From Pelagimonas sp050633425 (GTDB lineage: Bacteria > Pseudomonadota > Alphaproteobacteria > Rhodobacterales > Rhodobacteraceae), in NCBI RefSeq assembly GCF_050633425.1, contig NZ_JBOEGM010000008.1, positions 186,001-250,000 on the forward strand: a DNA stretch of 64,000 bases. The letters run 5' to 3'. Position numbers and translations under genes: made by a program. A model generated the notes under the pieces. The model was not told the DNA's origin. It was given only the letters and a program-made list of their open reading frames with translations, and searched no databases. The first letter of the stretch is position 1. Each line of letters opens with the position of its first letter. Shown piece after piece: positions 1-8,211 of the stretch.

Positions 1-30
1 GGCCAGCATTCCTGGTGTTTTCGAGGACGC

Positions 31-2382
31 ATGACCGGTTTGTTTCGTTGCTGCCTGGCTGGGCTTTTTGCGCTCGTTCTTTCATTGTCGCCGGCATGGT
101 CGCAAGAAGAAGGGCTGGATTACGTTGCATGGGAAGCCTTGTCATCCCAAATCGAGGCCGATCTAGAAGCCAATGTGGCGACAGACGAAAAGCTTGAAAA
201 CACTCGGATTCTAATTGCAGAATGGCGTGATCTGTTTCTCAAGGCGCAAAGTGGCAACGACGCCCGTATAAGCACGGTGCAATCACAGCTTGATGCGTTG
301 GGTGCAGCGCCCCAAGATGGTGTGAGCGAAGTCCCAGAAATTACAGAGAGACGCGAAAAGCTTCTAGAGCAACTGGCGCGGCTGATGGCTCCGGTCAAGC
401 AAGCCGAAGAAGCATATACGCATGCAAACGGCATCATAAGTGAGATCGACAGCACGATCCGAAACCGTCAAGCGAGCGCGTTTTTGTCTCTGGGGCCATC
501 ACCGCTTAACCCCAATCATTGGGCTCCGGCGCTCACTGATTTGCGCAACTCGGTTGTTTTGTCCCTAGATGAAGCCAAGCGGAAATGGTCGTCACCGTTT
601 CTGCGTAAACGCGCTCAGGCCAACCTGCCTGTGGTTCTTGGACTTGCGGCATTGGGAATAATGCTGCTGCTTCGTGGTCGCAAGTGGGCGCGCGCTGCGT
701 CGAAAACACTGTCGTCGCGCAGCATCCATGGTCGAAAGGTCATCCGTTTCCTGATTTCGTTGGGGCAGATTTTATTGCCGATGGCGGGGGTCTATTTGCT
801 TACCCAAGCCGTTCTGGCGCTTGGCTTGGCGGGGCCGCGCTGGACGCTGTTTTGGGAAAATGTTCCGCTTTGGGCGGCGGCGATGTTGGGAATCCATTGG
901 CTGGCTGAACAGGCTTTTCACGATGACGACACCATCGCTGTCATGCCGCTTCACAAGGATGATCGTAAACGGGCTCGTTGGATTTCTGATGTACTGGCCA
1001 TCTTGTTTGTCGCGCGCGGGTTTATGGAAATCGTGACGGAGTTCGATCAATATACGCCTGAGACCTTGGCCGTGATCGAATTTCCCGTGCTCATCCTAAC
1101 AGCGTATTTTCTGTATCTGCTCGGCCGAGTGCGCAACGAGGCGGCCTTTGCGGGGACTGCAGCGGCGCGCGGTGCTGATGCGGGTGTCTATAAACTGCGG
1201 TTGGCGCGCCTGTTGGGGCGTGCCGCGATTATCATCGGAATCGTAGGGCCAATTCTGGCTGCGATTGGGTACTCTAACGTGGCGATCGCCATGGTCTACC
1301 CGGCCGTGGCCACATTGGCGTTGATTGGAACAATCTTTGTTTTACAGGCGTTTATTAGCGATTTGACCGCCTATATCAGCGGGATAGGCGAAGACGAGCC
1401 TGAGGGGCTCTTTCCTGTTTTGGCAGGCGTTGTTTTGTCGATTATCTCACTTCCAGCCTTGGCACTTATTTGGGGCACACGCATAGCTGATTTGACGGAG
1501 CTATGGGCCCGTTTCCAAGAAGGTTTCCGCATCGGTGACACCCGCGTTTCACCAAGCGATTTTCTGGTCGTCATCATTGTGTTTGTGCTTGGCTATATGC
1601 TGACGCGGCTGATCCAAGGGGCGATGCGCAGTTCGGTCCTTCCGCGCACCAAGATCGACCAGGGTGGGCAAAACGCCATTGTTTCGGGTATCGGCTATAT
1701 CGGGATTTTTGCCGCGGCGTTGATCGCCATTACCATGGGTGGCCTTGATTTGTCGTCCTTGGCAATCGTTGCTGGTGCCCTGTCGGTTGGTATCGGTTTT
1801 GGTTTGCAAAACATCGTGTCGAACTTTGTTTCAGGGATCATTTTGCTAATCGAGCGCCCCATTTCAGAAGGAGACTGGATTGAAGTGAACGGGGTGCACG
1901 GCACTGTTCGTGACATTTCGGTGCGCTCGACCCGGATCGAGACCTTTGATCGCTTTGACATGATTGTGCCGAATGCTGATTTGGTGTCGGGCACCGTGTC
2001 AAACTATACGCGCGGCAACGTCTTGGGGCGTCTCATCGTTCCGGTTGGGGTCGCTTATGGGACGGATACGCGCGTCGTGGAAAAGATTCTGCTGACCATT
2101 GCCCGTGACCATGAGATGGTTTTGATGAACCCGGCCCCCTATGTGGTGTTTCGCGGTTTCGGCGCGGATTCGATGGATTTTGAAATCCGGGTGATCTTGC
2201 GCGACGTTAACAAGGGGCTTGGGGTTCGCACTGAGATCAACCACCAGATCGTCGAACGCTTTACCGAAGAGGGCATCGAGATACCCTTTGCTCAGCGCGA
2301 CATTTGGCTGCGCAATCCCGAAGCGTTGCGGGGCGGTGGTATTGGAGGCGATTCCAGTGGTGATGAGGACACGCAATCATGA
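31..2382 (+). CDS. Large MscS-family mechanosensitive channel (MscK-like, periplasmic N-terminal domain)
   Basis: The 783-residue protein begins with a signal peptide ending near AWSQEE at about residue 25. A periplasmic helical region (about 25-180), many transmembrane helices (about 195-545) and a C-terminal MscS core follow. The pore helix region with AIVAGALSVGIGFGLQN and the stretch ISEGDWIEVNG are typical of the MscS pore and beta domain. The protein should gate in the inner membrane under tension and release solutes on hypo-osmotic shock. It is much longer than the minimal MscS of about 290 residues, which fits the MscK/DUF3772 type. A GAGGA ribosome site lies just before the ATG. The stop overlaps the next start by four bases, so alaX is probably translationally coupled. 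Confidence 0.9.
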   Translation: MTGLFRCCLAGLFALVLSLSPAWSQEEGLDYVAWEALSSQIEADLEANVATDEKLENTRILIAEWRDLFLKAQSGNDARISTVQSQLDALGAAPQDGVSEVPEITERREKLLEQLARLMAPVKQAEEAYTHANGIISEIDSTIRNRQASAFLSLGPSPLNPNHWAPALTDLRNSVVLSLDEAKRKWSSPFLRKRAQANLPVVLGLAALGIMLLLRGRKWARAASKTLSSRSIHGRKVIRFLISLGQILLPMAGVYLLTQAVLALGLAGPRWTLFWENVPLWAAAMLGIHWLAEQAFHDDDTIAVMPLHKDDRKRARWISDVLAILFVARGFMEIVTEFDQYTPETLAVIEFPVLILTAYFLYLLGRVRNEAAFAGTAAARGADAGVYKLRLARLLGRAAIIIGIVGPILAAIGYSNVAIAMVYPAVATLALIGTIFVLQAFISDLTAYISGIGEDEPEGLFPVLAGVVLSIISLPALALIWGTRIADLTELWARFQEGFRIGDTRVSPSDFLVVIIVFVLGYMLTRLIQGAMRSSVLPRTKIDQGGQNAIVSGIGYIGIFAAALIAITMGGLDLSSLAIVAGALSVGIGFGLQNIVSNFVSGIILLIERPISEGDWIEVNGVHGTVRDISVRSTRIETFDRFDMIVPNADLVSGTVSNYTRGNVLGRLIVPVGVAYGTDTRVVEKILLTIARDHEMVLMNPAPYVVFRGFGADSMDFEIRVILRDVNKGLGVRTEINHQIVERFTEEGIEIPFAQRDIWLRNPEALRGGGIGGDSSGDEDTQS

Positions 2383-3095
2383 CTGAACAGCTCTTTCGCC
2401 AGGACCCCTATGCACGTGACGCATCCGGTGTGGTTATCGGCCACACTCAGGAAGGCGGTATTATTGTTGAACCCGAGTTGTTTTATCCGACCGGGGGCGG
2501 GCAACCGGGTGACAGTGGCTGGATCGAATGGGATGGTCGGCGTTTGACGATTGCCACCACAGTCAAAGGTGAGGATGGGACAAGTGTTTTGGTCCCCGCT
2601 GAGCCCGAAGCGCTACCGCCGCAGGGCGCACATGTCGTGCAAGTTTTGGATTGGGAGCGTCGGCATAAACACATGCGCGTTCACACAGCGTTGCATTTGC
2701 TAAGTGTCGTTGTGCCCTTGCCAGTCACCGGAGGTGCGATTGGGGCAGAGACCGGGCGGCTTGACTTCAATATGCCTGAGCCGCCAAGCGATATGCAAAT
2801 ATTGGAAGACAGTTTGAACCGCCTGATTGATCGCGACCTAGAAGTGACTGAGGGCTGGATTTCAGAAGCGGAATTAGACGCCAACCCCAGTTTGGTAAAG
2901 ACCATGTCCGTGCAACCGCCTCGTGGTCATGGGCGCATTCGACTGGTTCGGATCGGAACCGGGACAGAGCAGGTTGATTTGCAACCCTGCGGTGGAACCC
3001 ATGTCGCCCGGACAGGCGAAATTGGCACTGTGCGCATTACCAAGGTCCAGAATAAGGGAAAGCAAAACCGGCGGGTTAGTATTTCGTTGGAATGA
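2379..3095 (+). CDS. Alanyl-tRNA editing protein AlaX (free-standing editing domain)
   Basis: The 238-residue protein matches the editing (C-Ala/AlaX) half of alanyl-tRNA synthetase, with no catalytic or anticodon domains. The zinc ligands are visible as HTALH near residues 98-102 and CGGTH near residues 203-207, the HxxxH...CxxxH pattern of the family. It should hydrolyse mis-charged Ser- or Gly-tRNA(Ala) in the cytosol. The N-terminal beta-barrel segment (PTGGGQPGDSG) places it in the AlaX-M class. It shares an ATGA overlap with the upstream channel gene. No functional link between the two is evident. Confidence 0.9.
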   Translation: MTEQLFRQDPYARDASGVVIGHTQEGGIIVEPELFYPTGGGQPGDSGWIEWDGRRLTIATTVKGEDGTSVLVPAEPEALPPQGAHVVQVLDWERRHKHMRVHTALHLLSVVVPLPVTGGAIGAETGRLDFNMPEPPSDMQILEDSLNRLIDRDLEVTEGWISEAELDANPSLVKTMSVQPPRGHGRIRLVRIGTGTEQVDLQPCGGTHVARTGEIGTVRITKVQNKGKQNRRVSISLE

Positions 3096-3273
3096 CTGGA
3101 CTGGCATCTGAGGCGAAGGTTTTCGACGCTATGGAGGTGGCTAGAGGTCTGCGTCCGCATGCTTTGTTTACAGGCGCTGCGAGCTGATGTTCTAATATGA
3201 GCGGAGACGCGTGTTGCGCGCGAAGGGCGCGGCTTCAAGGCTCACCAAAACAAAAGACCTTTGTTTCAGATCG

Positions 3274-3421
3274 CCCCATTGCCTGCATTCGCCCTGACAA
3301 ACGCCCTGACAAATCTCTCCAGTCGCGCCACGGAGAACAGCCGTCTCACCTAAAGGGCCCCCTCGGCGATTTTCCTTGTCCCGTCTGCGTAGATTGGTCG
3401 GATCGGGCTCAGGCAATGGGG
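3274..3421 (-). ncRNA. Candidate structured small RNA in a convergent gap
   Basis: This 355-bp gap lies between the convergent alaX and fur/mur genes and holds no credible reading frame. A perfect 12-bp inverted repeat, CCCCATTGCCTG at 3274-3285 and CAGGCAATGGGG at 3410-3421, would close a domain of about 148 nt. Inside is an exact tandem pair of the 12-mer CGCCCTGACAAA (3290-3313). An AT-rich hairpin, AAACAAA-AGACC-TTTGTTT, sits at 3248-3266, beyond the closing stem on the minus strand. The strand is uncertain; minus is preferred because that hairpin would lie downstream. I do not recognise 6S RNA, SRP RNA, RNase P or tmRNA motifs. Identity is unknown. Confidence 0.35.
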
Positions 3422-3450
3422 GGCTCCGAAACAACGGTGTTCAGTGGGGT

Positions 3451-3864
3451 TTAGGGCTTTTTAAGGGGAACGCCGTAGAGTTCCAGCTTGTGGCCCTTAA
3501 GTTGATAGCCCAGCTTTTGGGCGATCTTTTCCTGAAGTGCTTCGATTTCTGGGTCAACGAATTCGATGACTTCGCCAGAGTTCATATCAATGAGATGATC
3601 ATGATGTTCGCGTTCAGCGTCTTCGTAGCGCGCGCGGCCATCGCCAAAGTCGACACGTTCGAGAATGCCCGCTTCTTCGAACAGTTTGACTGTGCGGTAA
3701 ACCGTTGCGATGGATATACCGGAATCGCGGGCAGAGGCGCGGGCGTAGAGCTCTTCGACGTCTGGGTGATCTTTGGATTCTTCGAGAACGTCGGCAATGG
3801 TGCGGCGTTGGCCGGTCATGCGCAGGCCCTTGGCCGCACAACGATCTGAAATAGTGTCACTCAT
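3451..3864 (-). CDS. Fur-family metal regulator, Fur/Mur type
   Basis: The 137-residue protein has the Fur winged-helix domain (GLRMTGQRRTIADVL, then TVYRTVKLFEEAGI) followed by the dimerisation/metal domain with HHDH near residues 85-88. The usual structural-zinc CxxC pair is absent; the corresponding stretch reads HLIDMNSGEVIEF. Alphaproteobacterial Fur/Mur proteins are known to lose these cysteines, and in this order the homolog commonly responds to manganese. It does not look like Irr, which has a different histidine-rich segment. The ATG at 3864 is preferred over a TTG at 3888. The protein should repress metal uptake genes in the cytosol; no target lies next to it. Confidence 0.88.
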   Translation of the reverse strand: MSDTISDRCAAKGLRMTGQRRTIADVLEESKDHPDVEELYARASARDSGISIATVYRTVKLFEEAGILERVDFGDGRARYEDAEREHHDHLIDMNSGEVIEFVDPEIEALQEKIAQKLGYQLKGHKLELYGVPLKKP

Positions 3865-3959
3865 TCGTGAATGGCCCCGGTTTTGCAAAACTTGCGCCCC
3901 TGATAGGGAAAGCCGCGCCCTAGGCCAAGACCTAAGACGCGGAGAAAGGCGTTGCGGGA

Positions 3960-4781
3960 TCAGTTGTAAAGAGGTTGAAGCCCCATTTGCATGTGCAAGG
4001 TGTTCACTGTGCCTTCGTTGAGCGCCATGGCCTTGGCCAGTCGATCAAGATATTGCGCCTCAGCAGCCGTATCGACACGAATTGTCATTAATGACGCCGA
4101 ATAAACCTGCATACGTTGTTCTTCGGGCGTGTCCTTGGCGAGCGCCTCTGGGTCTACGGCGGCCGTGAATTGGGCCTGAACAAAGGCAATATCATCGGCA
4201 TCCGCATCGTCGCCAATGGTTTCGAGAAGTTTGGCTTTTTTGGCTTCGTCAATATCGCCGTCACATTTGGCGGCCTGGATCATGGCGCGCAACATCAGGC
4301 CAGCGGCCTCGTCGGCTTGTGGGGCGTTTTCTTTGACATTCAAGGAGTCCAGTAACCCAGCCATACCTTGTCCTTGGGTTGCAGCCCCGGCTGCGGCCAA
4401 CATTCCAGCCAAGCCCGCTCCGCCGCCCAGTGACGACAACAGGCCGCCTTGCCCTGAGCTGCCCCCGCCCATCAAGGCAGACATATCTAGGCCGCCTTTC
4501 ATCTTTTCCATCATGTCAGCCATTGGGTTGCCTTCGCCGCCCATCATGGCACCAAGGCCGTTTTCCTGGAACTTGGCCATCATGTCCTGCATAGGATTGC
4601 CGGCCCCTTCGGGCATGTGACCTGACAACATCTGGCCCATCTGGGCCTGCATTTCAGAGGTCGGTTCCTGGCCTTTGACCTGCGCGCCTCCGCCTAACAA
4701 GCCGCTACCAGAAAGCTTATCTACGCCGCGCGCGGCAGCGTACCCGATGGCGACCTTGGCCAGCGTACCCATAAGACCCAT
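3960..4781 (-). CDS. TerB-like DUF533 (YebE-type) protein
   Basis: The 273-residue protein starts with a hydrophobic glycine/alanine segment (MGLMGTLAKVAIGYAAARG). A long Met/Gly/Gln-rich low-complexity linker (residues about 35-140) follows, and then a C-terminal TerB-like all-helical domain with acidic motifs DGDIDEAKKAKL and DDADADDIAF. This matches the DUF533/YebE group, often labelled tellurite resistance TerB family although no role in tellurite is shown. The Met-rich linker resembles low-complexity tethers rather than a fold. A GAGGA ribosome site precedes the ATG. It may be membrane associated. Function is unknown. Confidence 0.8.
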   Translation of the reverse strand: MGLMGTLAKVAIGYAAARGVDKLSGSGLLGGGAQVKGQEPTSEMQAQMGQMLSGHMPEGAGNPMQDMMAKFQENGLGAMMGGEGNPMADMMEKMKGGLDMSALMGGGSSGQGGLLSSLGGGAGLAGMLAAAGAATQGQGMAGLLDSLNVKENAPQADEAAGLMLRAMIQAAKCDGDIDEAKKAKLLETIGDDADADDIAFVQAQFTAAVDPEALAKDTPEEQRMQVYSASLMTIRVDTAAEAQYLDRLAKAMALNEGTVNTLHMQMGLQPLYN

Positions 4782-4872
4782 TTCACAATCCTCTCAGTTT
4801 AGAATGTGCGCTCAGAGTGACAGCTTGTCTGAAAATGGATAGGGGGAAAAATGTCCAATGCGCGGATATGAC

Positions 4873-6297
4873 TTAGGTTCCGCAAAAGGTGGCTTTGACC
4901 ACCTCATTTGGCTGTGGCGGTGCCATGAGATCGGCGGCATCTGGTTGCTCGTCGTAGGGGGTGGACAAGACGGAATTCAGGCGGTGAAATGCGGTGTCAT
5001 CACCGGCAACCGCGTCGTCAATCATCTGCTCAATGCGGTGATTACGCGGAATGAAGGCCGGGTTTGATGCCATCATGAGCGCCTTTGGGTCTTGTTCGGC
5101 TTCGATCCGGGTGTGCCAACGCGCGCTCCAGCTGTCAAAAGCCGGGCGGTCTGTGAATTGATCGCGGGCAGTGCCCTTTGCCAAATCACGAAACGTGTTG
5201 GTAAAGTCGACTTGGGCATTGTGCATCAGTGAAAGCAGATCGGTGACCAAGGCAACGTCGTCTGGCGTCGGCGCTGAAATACCGATTTTAGCCGCAAATC
5301 GGGTGAGCCAATGGCTGCGAACCAATTCAGGCATAGCGTTGATCTGACTGGTGAATTGGTCGATTGCAGCGTCGGTATCAGGCATCAGCAGGACCAGAGA
5401 GGTCGCCAACTGTGCCATGTTCCAAACGATGATGTCCGCCTGCGCGCTATAGGCGTAACGCCCGCGCCGGTCGATCGAAGAAAACACCGCATGGGCGTCA
5501 AATCCATCCATAAAGGCACAAGGCCCATAGTCTATGGTTTCACCCGATAGCGTACAGTTATCGGTGTTCATGACACCGTGAATAAAGCCAAAAGACATCC
5601 AATGCGGGATGAGTGCCGCCTGTTTGTCGATGACCATTTGCAGCAGATCGCTGGGATCTTTGGCTTGTGGATAGTGCCGCTCGACGGTGTAATCGTACAG
5701 GGTTTGAAGGGCTGCAATGTTGCGCTGTGCTGCAAAGACTTGAAAGGTTCCAACGCGGATATGGCTTTGGGCCACGCGTGTTAATACACCGCCGGGCAGG
5801 GGCCGGTCGCGTATCACATCTTCGCCAGTGCGTGTCGCTGCGAGTGCACGGGTGGTTGGCACCCCCAAGGCGTGCATCGCCTCGGAGACGACATATTCCC
5901 TCAATACCGGACCGAGCCAGGATCGGCCATCGCCGCGCCGGCTATAGGGGGTTGGACCAGAGCCTTTGAGCTGAATGTCGCGGCGAAGCCCGGATTGATC
6001 AACGACTTCGCCCAAAAGCACGGCACGTCCATCACCCAATTGCGGATTGTATTGGCCAAACTGATGGCCAGCATAGAGCTGAGCCAAAGGGGCGGCCCCG
6101 GACGGCAGGGCATTTCCTGCAAAGTATTGGGCCATTTGTGCATCGTCTGTGCCTGTTATTCCCAATTCTTGCGCAAGATTGCCGTTGAAGGCGATCAAAG
6201 AGGGTGCCGCCACAGGAGTGGGGGCTTGAGCGCTCTGCATCGAAGTCGGCAGGCGGGCGTATGTATTGTCAAAGGGGATGTGCAAGGTCATGCTCAT
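4873..6297 (-). CDS. selO: Protein adenylyltransferase SelO (YdiU/UPF0061)
   Basis: The 474-residue protein aligns along its length with SelO pseudokinases, which transfer AMP from ATP to Ser/Thr/Tyr of target proteins and act in redox homeostasis. Visible signatures are LYAGHQFGQYNPQLGDGRA, QLKGSGPTPYSRRGDGR, MNTDN (metal-binding Asn) and DYGPCAFMD. The C-terminus reads KATFCGT, so a cysteine lies near the end where eukaryotic SelO has selenocysteine. I chose the ATG at 6297 (MSMTLHIPF); ATG 6291 and 6318 are also in frame, and none has a strong ribosome site. Confidence 0.92.
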   Translation of the reverse strand: MSMTLHIPFDNTYARLPTSMQSAQAPTPVAAPSLIAFNGNLAQELGITGTDDAQMAQYFAGNALPSGAAPLAQLYAGHQFGQYNPQLGDGRAVLLGEVVDQSGLRRDIQLKGSGPTPYSRRGDGRSWLGPVLREYVVSEAMHALGVPTTRALAATRTGEDVIRDRPLPGGVLTRVAQSHIRVGTFQVFAAQRNIAALQTLYDYTVERHYPQAKDPSDLLQMVIDKQAALIPHWMSFGFIHGVMNTDNCTLSGETIDYGPCAFMDGFDAHAVFSSIDRRGRYAYSAQADIIVWNMAQLATSLVLLMPDTDAAIDQFTSQINAMPELVRSHWLTRFAAKIGISAPTPDDVALVTDLLSLMHNAQVDFTNTFRDLAKGTARDQFTDRPAFDSWSARWHTRIEAEQDPKALMMASNPAFIPRNHRIEQMIDDAVAGDDTAFHRLNSVLSTPYDEQPDAADLMAPPQPNEVVKATFCGT

Positions 6298-6381
6298 TAG
6301 ATAGGGCAGTTTGCCCATTCGGAAAATGGTTTTAGTCGGAAAACGCTAGATCGTTGGAGAGGGCCCCGTTTTGCGATCCGT

Positions 6382-6828
6382 TTAAAGCTCTTTGCTCATC
6401 AGCACATACTTGTCGCGGCGGGCAAACCGGGCGCGGCTGTAAAACCGTTGCGTGTCTTCGTCATCGCGATCTACTTCAAGATGCAAGGCGCGCACGCCGC
6501 CGTCGCCCAAAGCTTTGGCAATGGCTGATAATGCCTCGCTTCCCATACCCCGTTTCCGCACCGCGGGTCGGATATAGAGTTCATCCACAAAGGCATCCAT
6601 TCCGCCAAATTCAAGCGACCAGCCAAAGGTAATGGTGATGTAGCCAACCGGCGAATTGCGTGGGCCAACCAGCCAAATTGCGCCGTGCGGGGAACCATCC
6701 AGCAAAGGCGCAATCGCGGCGGTTTGCTGTTCCTGAGTGGTGGCAAACCCCATTTCGTTATGAAAGGCAGCGACAAGCGGCAAAAGCTTGGCGGCATCAT
6801 TTTCAGTGGCGAGTTGCAGCGATTTCAT
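6382..6828 (-). CDS. GNAT-family N-acetyltransferase
   Basis: The 148-residue protein has the GNAT core: an acyl-CoA loop RKRGMGSEAL (motif A, R/QxxGxG/A) near residues 90-100, preceded by strand VDELYIRPAVR and followed by LHLEVDRDDEDTQRFYSRARF. It should transfer an acetyl group from acetyl-CoA to an unknown amine. The chosen ATG overlaps the stop of the upstream nucleoside hydrolase as ATGA, which implies coupled translation. That pairing suggests, without proving, a role with nucleoside-derived substrates. Confidence 0.85.
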   Translation of the reverse strand: MKSLQLATENDAAKLLPLVAAFHNEMGFATTQEQQTAAIAPLLDGSPHGAIWLVGPRNSPVGYITITFGWSLEFGGMDAFVDELYIRPAVRKRGMGSEALSAIAKALGDGGVRALHLEVDRDDEDTQRFYSRARFARRDKYVLMSKEL

Positions 6829-7775
6829 AGAGTTGCCAGCCTTTCGGTGATCAATGCAAAGAAGCCATCCGCGTCGATATCGCCCATGAACGTTGCGTTG
6901 GGCCCCCGGTCTGTGACCCCCCACCAGTCCGCGACGGTCATGCCGCGTGTCAGATCAGACTGAGTTTCGATCTCAACATTGATATTGCGGCCAGTAAAAA
7001 GGTCGGGTTTGATAAGGTATGCCGTGACACAAGGATCATGCAAAGGAGCCCCTTCGGAGCCGTATTTTTCCTTGTCAAAACGCTCAAAGAAGTCGGTCAT
7101 CTGCGCGGTTGCGACACCTGCCTTTGTGCCAAGGGCGCGAAACGCGTCGTTGCGCGGTTTGGTAACCAAAGCCTTGTGAGTGACATCCAGCGGCATAACG
7201 GTGACGGGCGCGCCGCATTTAAAAACGATCTCAGCGGCTTCTGGGTCAACGTAAATGTTGAATTCGGCCGCTGGGGTGATGTTGCCGACCTCAAAATAAG
7301 CGCCGCCCATCAGAACGATTTCCTTGATGCGATCCGATATATCCGGCGCGCGTTGCAAGGCCGTTGCGATGTTTGTTAATGGCCCGAGCGGGCAAAGTGT
7401 GACTGTTCCAGATGGTTCTGTTCGCAGCGTTTCGATAATGAAATCAACGGCATGTTTGTCCTGAACCGGCATGGTTGGTTCGGGCAATGTCGGGCCATCA
7501 AGCCCAGTTTTTCCGTGCACATGTTCGGCTGTAACCAAGGTGTGAGCCAAGGGGCGGTCACAGCCTGCATAGATTGCGATATCTGGCCTACCGGCCAACT
7601 CACAGACCATGCGGGCATTTCGAGTCGTCAACTCAAGCGGTACATTGCCTGCAACGGTGGTGATACCGATGACCTCTAGCTCTTGGGGAGAGCCAAGCGC
7701 CAACAGAATAGCAACAGCATCATCTTGTCCTGGATCGGTGTCGATGATGATTTTCTGCGTCTTTGTTGCGGCCAT
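6825..7775 (-). CDS. Inosine/uridine-preferring nucleoside hydrolase
   Basis: The 316-residue protein carries the family hallmark DTDPGQDDAVA at its N-terminus, which binds the catalytic calcium. It also has LMGGAYFEVGNITPAAEFNIYVDPEAA and a late HDPCVTAYL that completes the active site. It hydrolyses the N-glycosidic bond of ribonucleosides to base plus ribose. There is no signal peptide, so it is probably cytosolic. The start at 7775 is supported by AAGGAG a few bases upstream. It forms a two-gene unit with the GNAT gene. Confidence 0.92.
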   Translation of the reverse strand: MAATKTQKIIIDTDPGQDDAVAILLALGSPQELEVIGITTVAGNVPLELTTRNARMVCELAGRPDIAIYAGCDRPLAHTLVTAEHVHGKTGLDGPTLPEPTMPVQDKHAVDFIIETLRTEPSGTVTLCPLGPLTNIATALQRAPDISDRIKEIVLMGGAYFEVGNITPAAEFNIYVDPEAAEIVFKCGAPVTVMPLDVTHKALVTKPRNDAFRALGTKAGVATAQMTDFFERFDKEKYGSEGAPLHDPCVTAYLIKPDLFTGRNINVEIETQSDLTRGMTVADWWGVTDRGPNATFMGDIDADGFFALITERLATL

Positions 7776-7941
7776 GAGGCTACTCCTTGTGGTTTGCCCA
7801 AGTGGTCGCACGCGCGTGAGGTAGGATCAAGCATCTGAAGAAACTGTTATCAAATTTCGATTTCTTTAAAAGTTTTGCAACCGATCGGCGAAACGCGATT
7901 CAGGCCCCCGCCACAAAGGTGAAAATCGCCATATTACCCTT

Positions 7942-7964
7942 GACCTAGGTGCCTTTATTAGGTC
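7942..7964. promoter_or_regulatory. Short inverted repeat upstream of the small zinc-ribbon gene
   Basis: GACCTA (7942-7947) and TAGGTC (7959-7964) form a perfect 6-bp inverted repeat with an 11-bp spacer, between two divergent genes. TTGACC inside the left arm resembles a -35 box, but I do not see a well-spaced -10. It could be an operator or chance. Confidence 0.25.
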
Positions 7965-7996
7965 CCGATAGACAGCATTAGTATTAAGGGTTCTGA

Positions 7997-8155
7997 ATGA
8001 ATATTAGACTTGTTACCTGCAAAAGCTGTAATTACACCAACCGTTTCGGAGTACGCACCTGCAGTTATTGCTTCCAAACCACCAGTTTGTTTAACCGCAT
8101 TTGGTTTATTCCACTTTTATTGGCGATATTGTGCGCGATCTTTCTGCTTGTGTGA
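7997..8155 (+). CDS. Small zinc-ribbon membrane protein (52 aa)
   Basis: This short frame encodes 52 residues. The first half holds two close cysteine pairs, CKSC at residues 8-11 and CSYC at 22-25, as in a zinc ribbon. The second half (about residues 35-52) is one hydrophobic helix rich in Leu, Ile and Ala. AAGGG lies six bases before the ATG. A soluble zinc knuckle on the inner-membrane face is the simplest reading. No function is recognised. It stands alone between two minus-strand genes. Confidence 0.65.
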   Translation: MNIRLVTCKSCNYTNRFGVRTCSYCFQTTSLFNRIWFIPLLLAILCAIFLLV

Positions 8156-8211
8156 ATGATTGTCGTCGTTTTTGGCCGCAGCTCAAGTTTGCGGCCCGAC
8201 CACGCAGAGCG

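Noticed and set aside
3274..3421. 6S RNA, tmRNA or RNase P
   Set aside because: The inverted repeat suits a structured RNA, but conserved core motifs of these families are not visible by eye.
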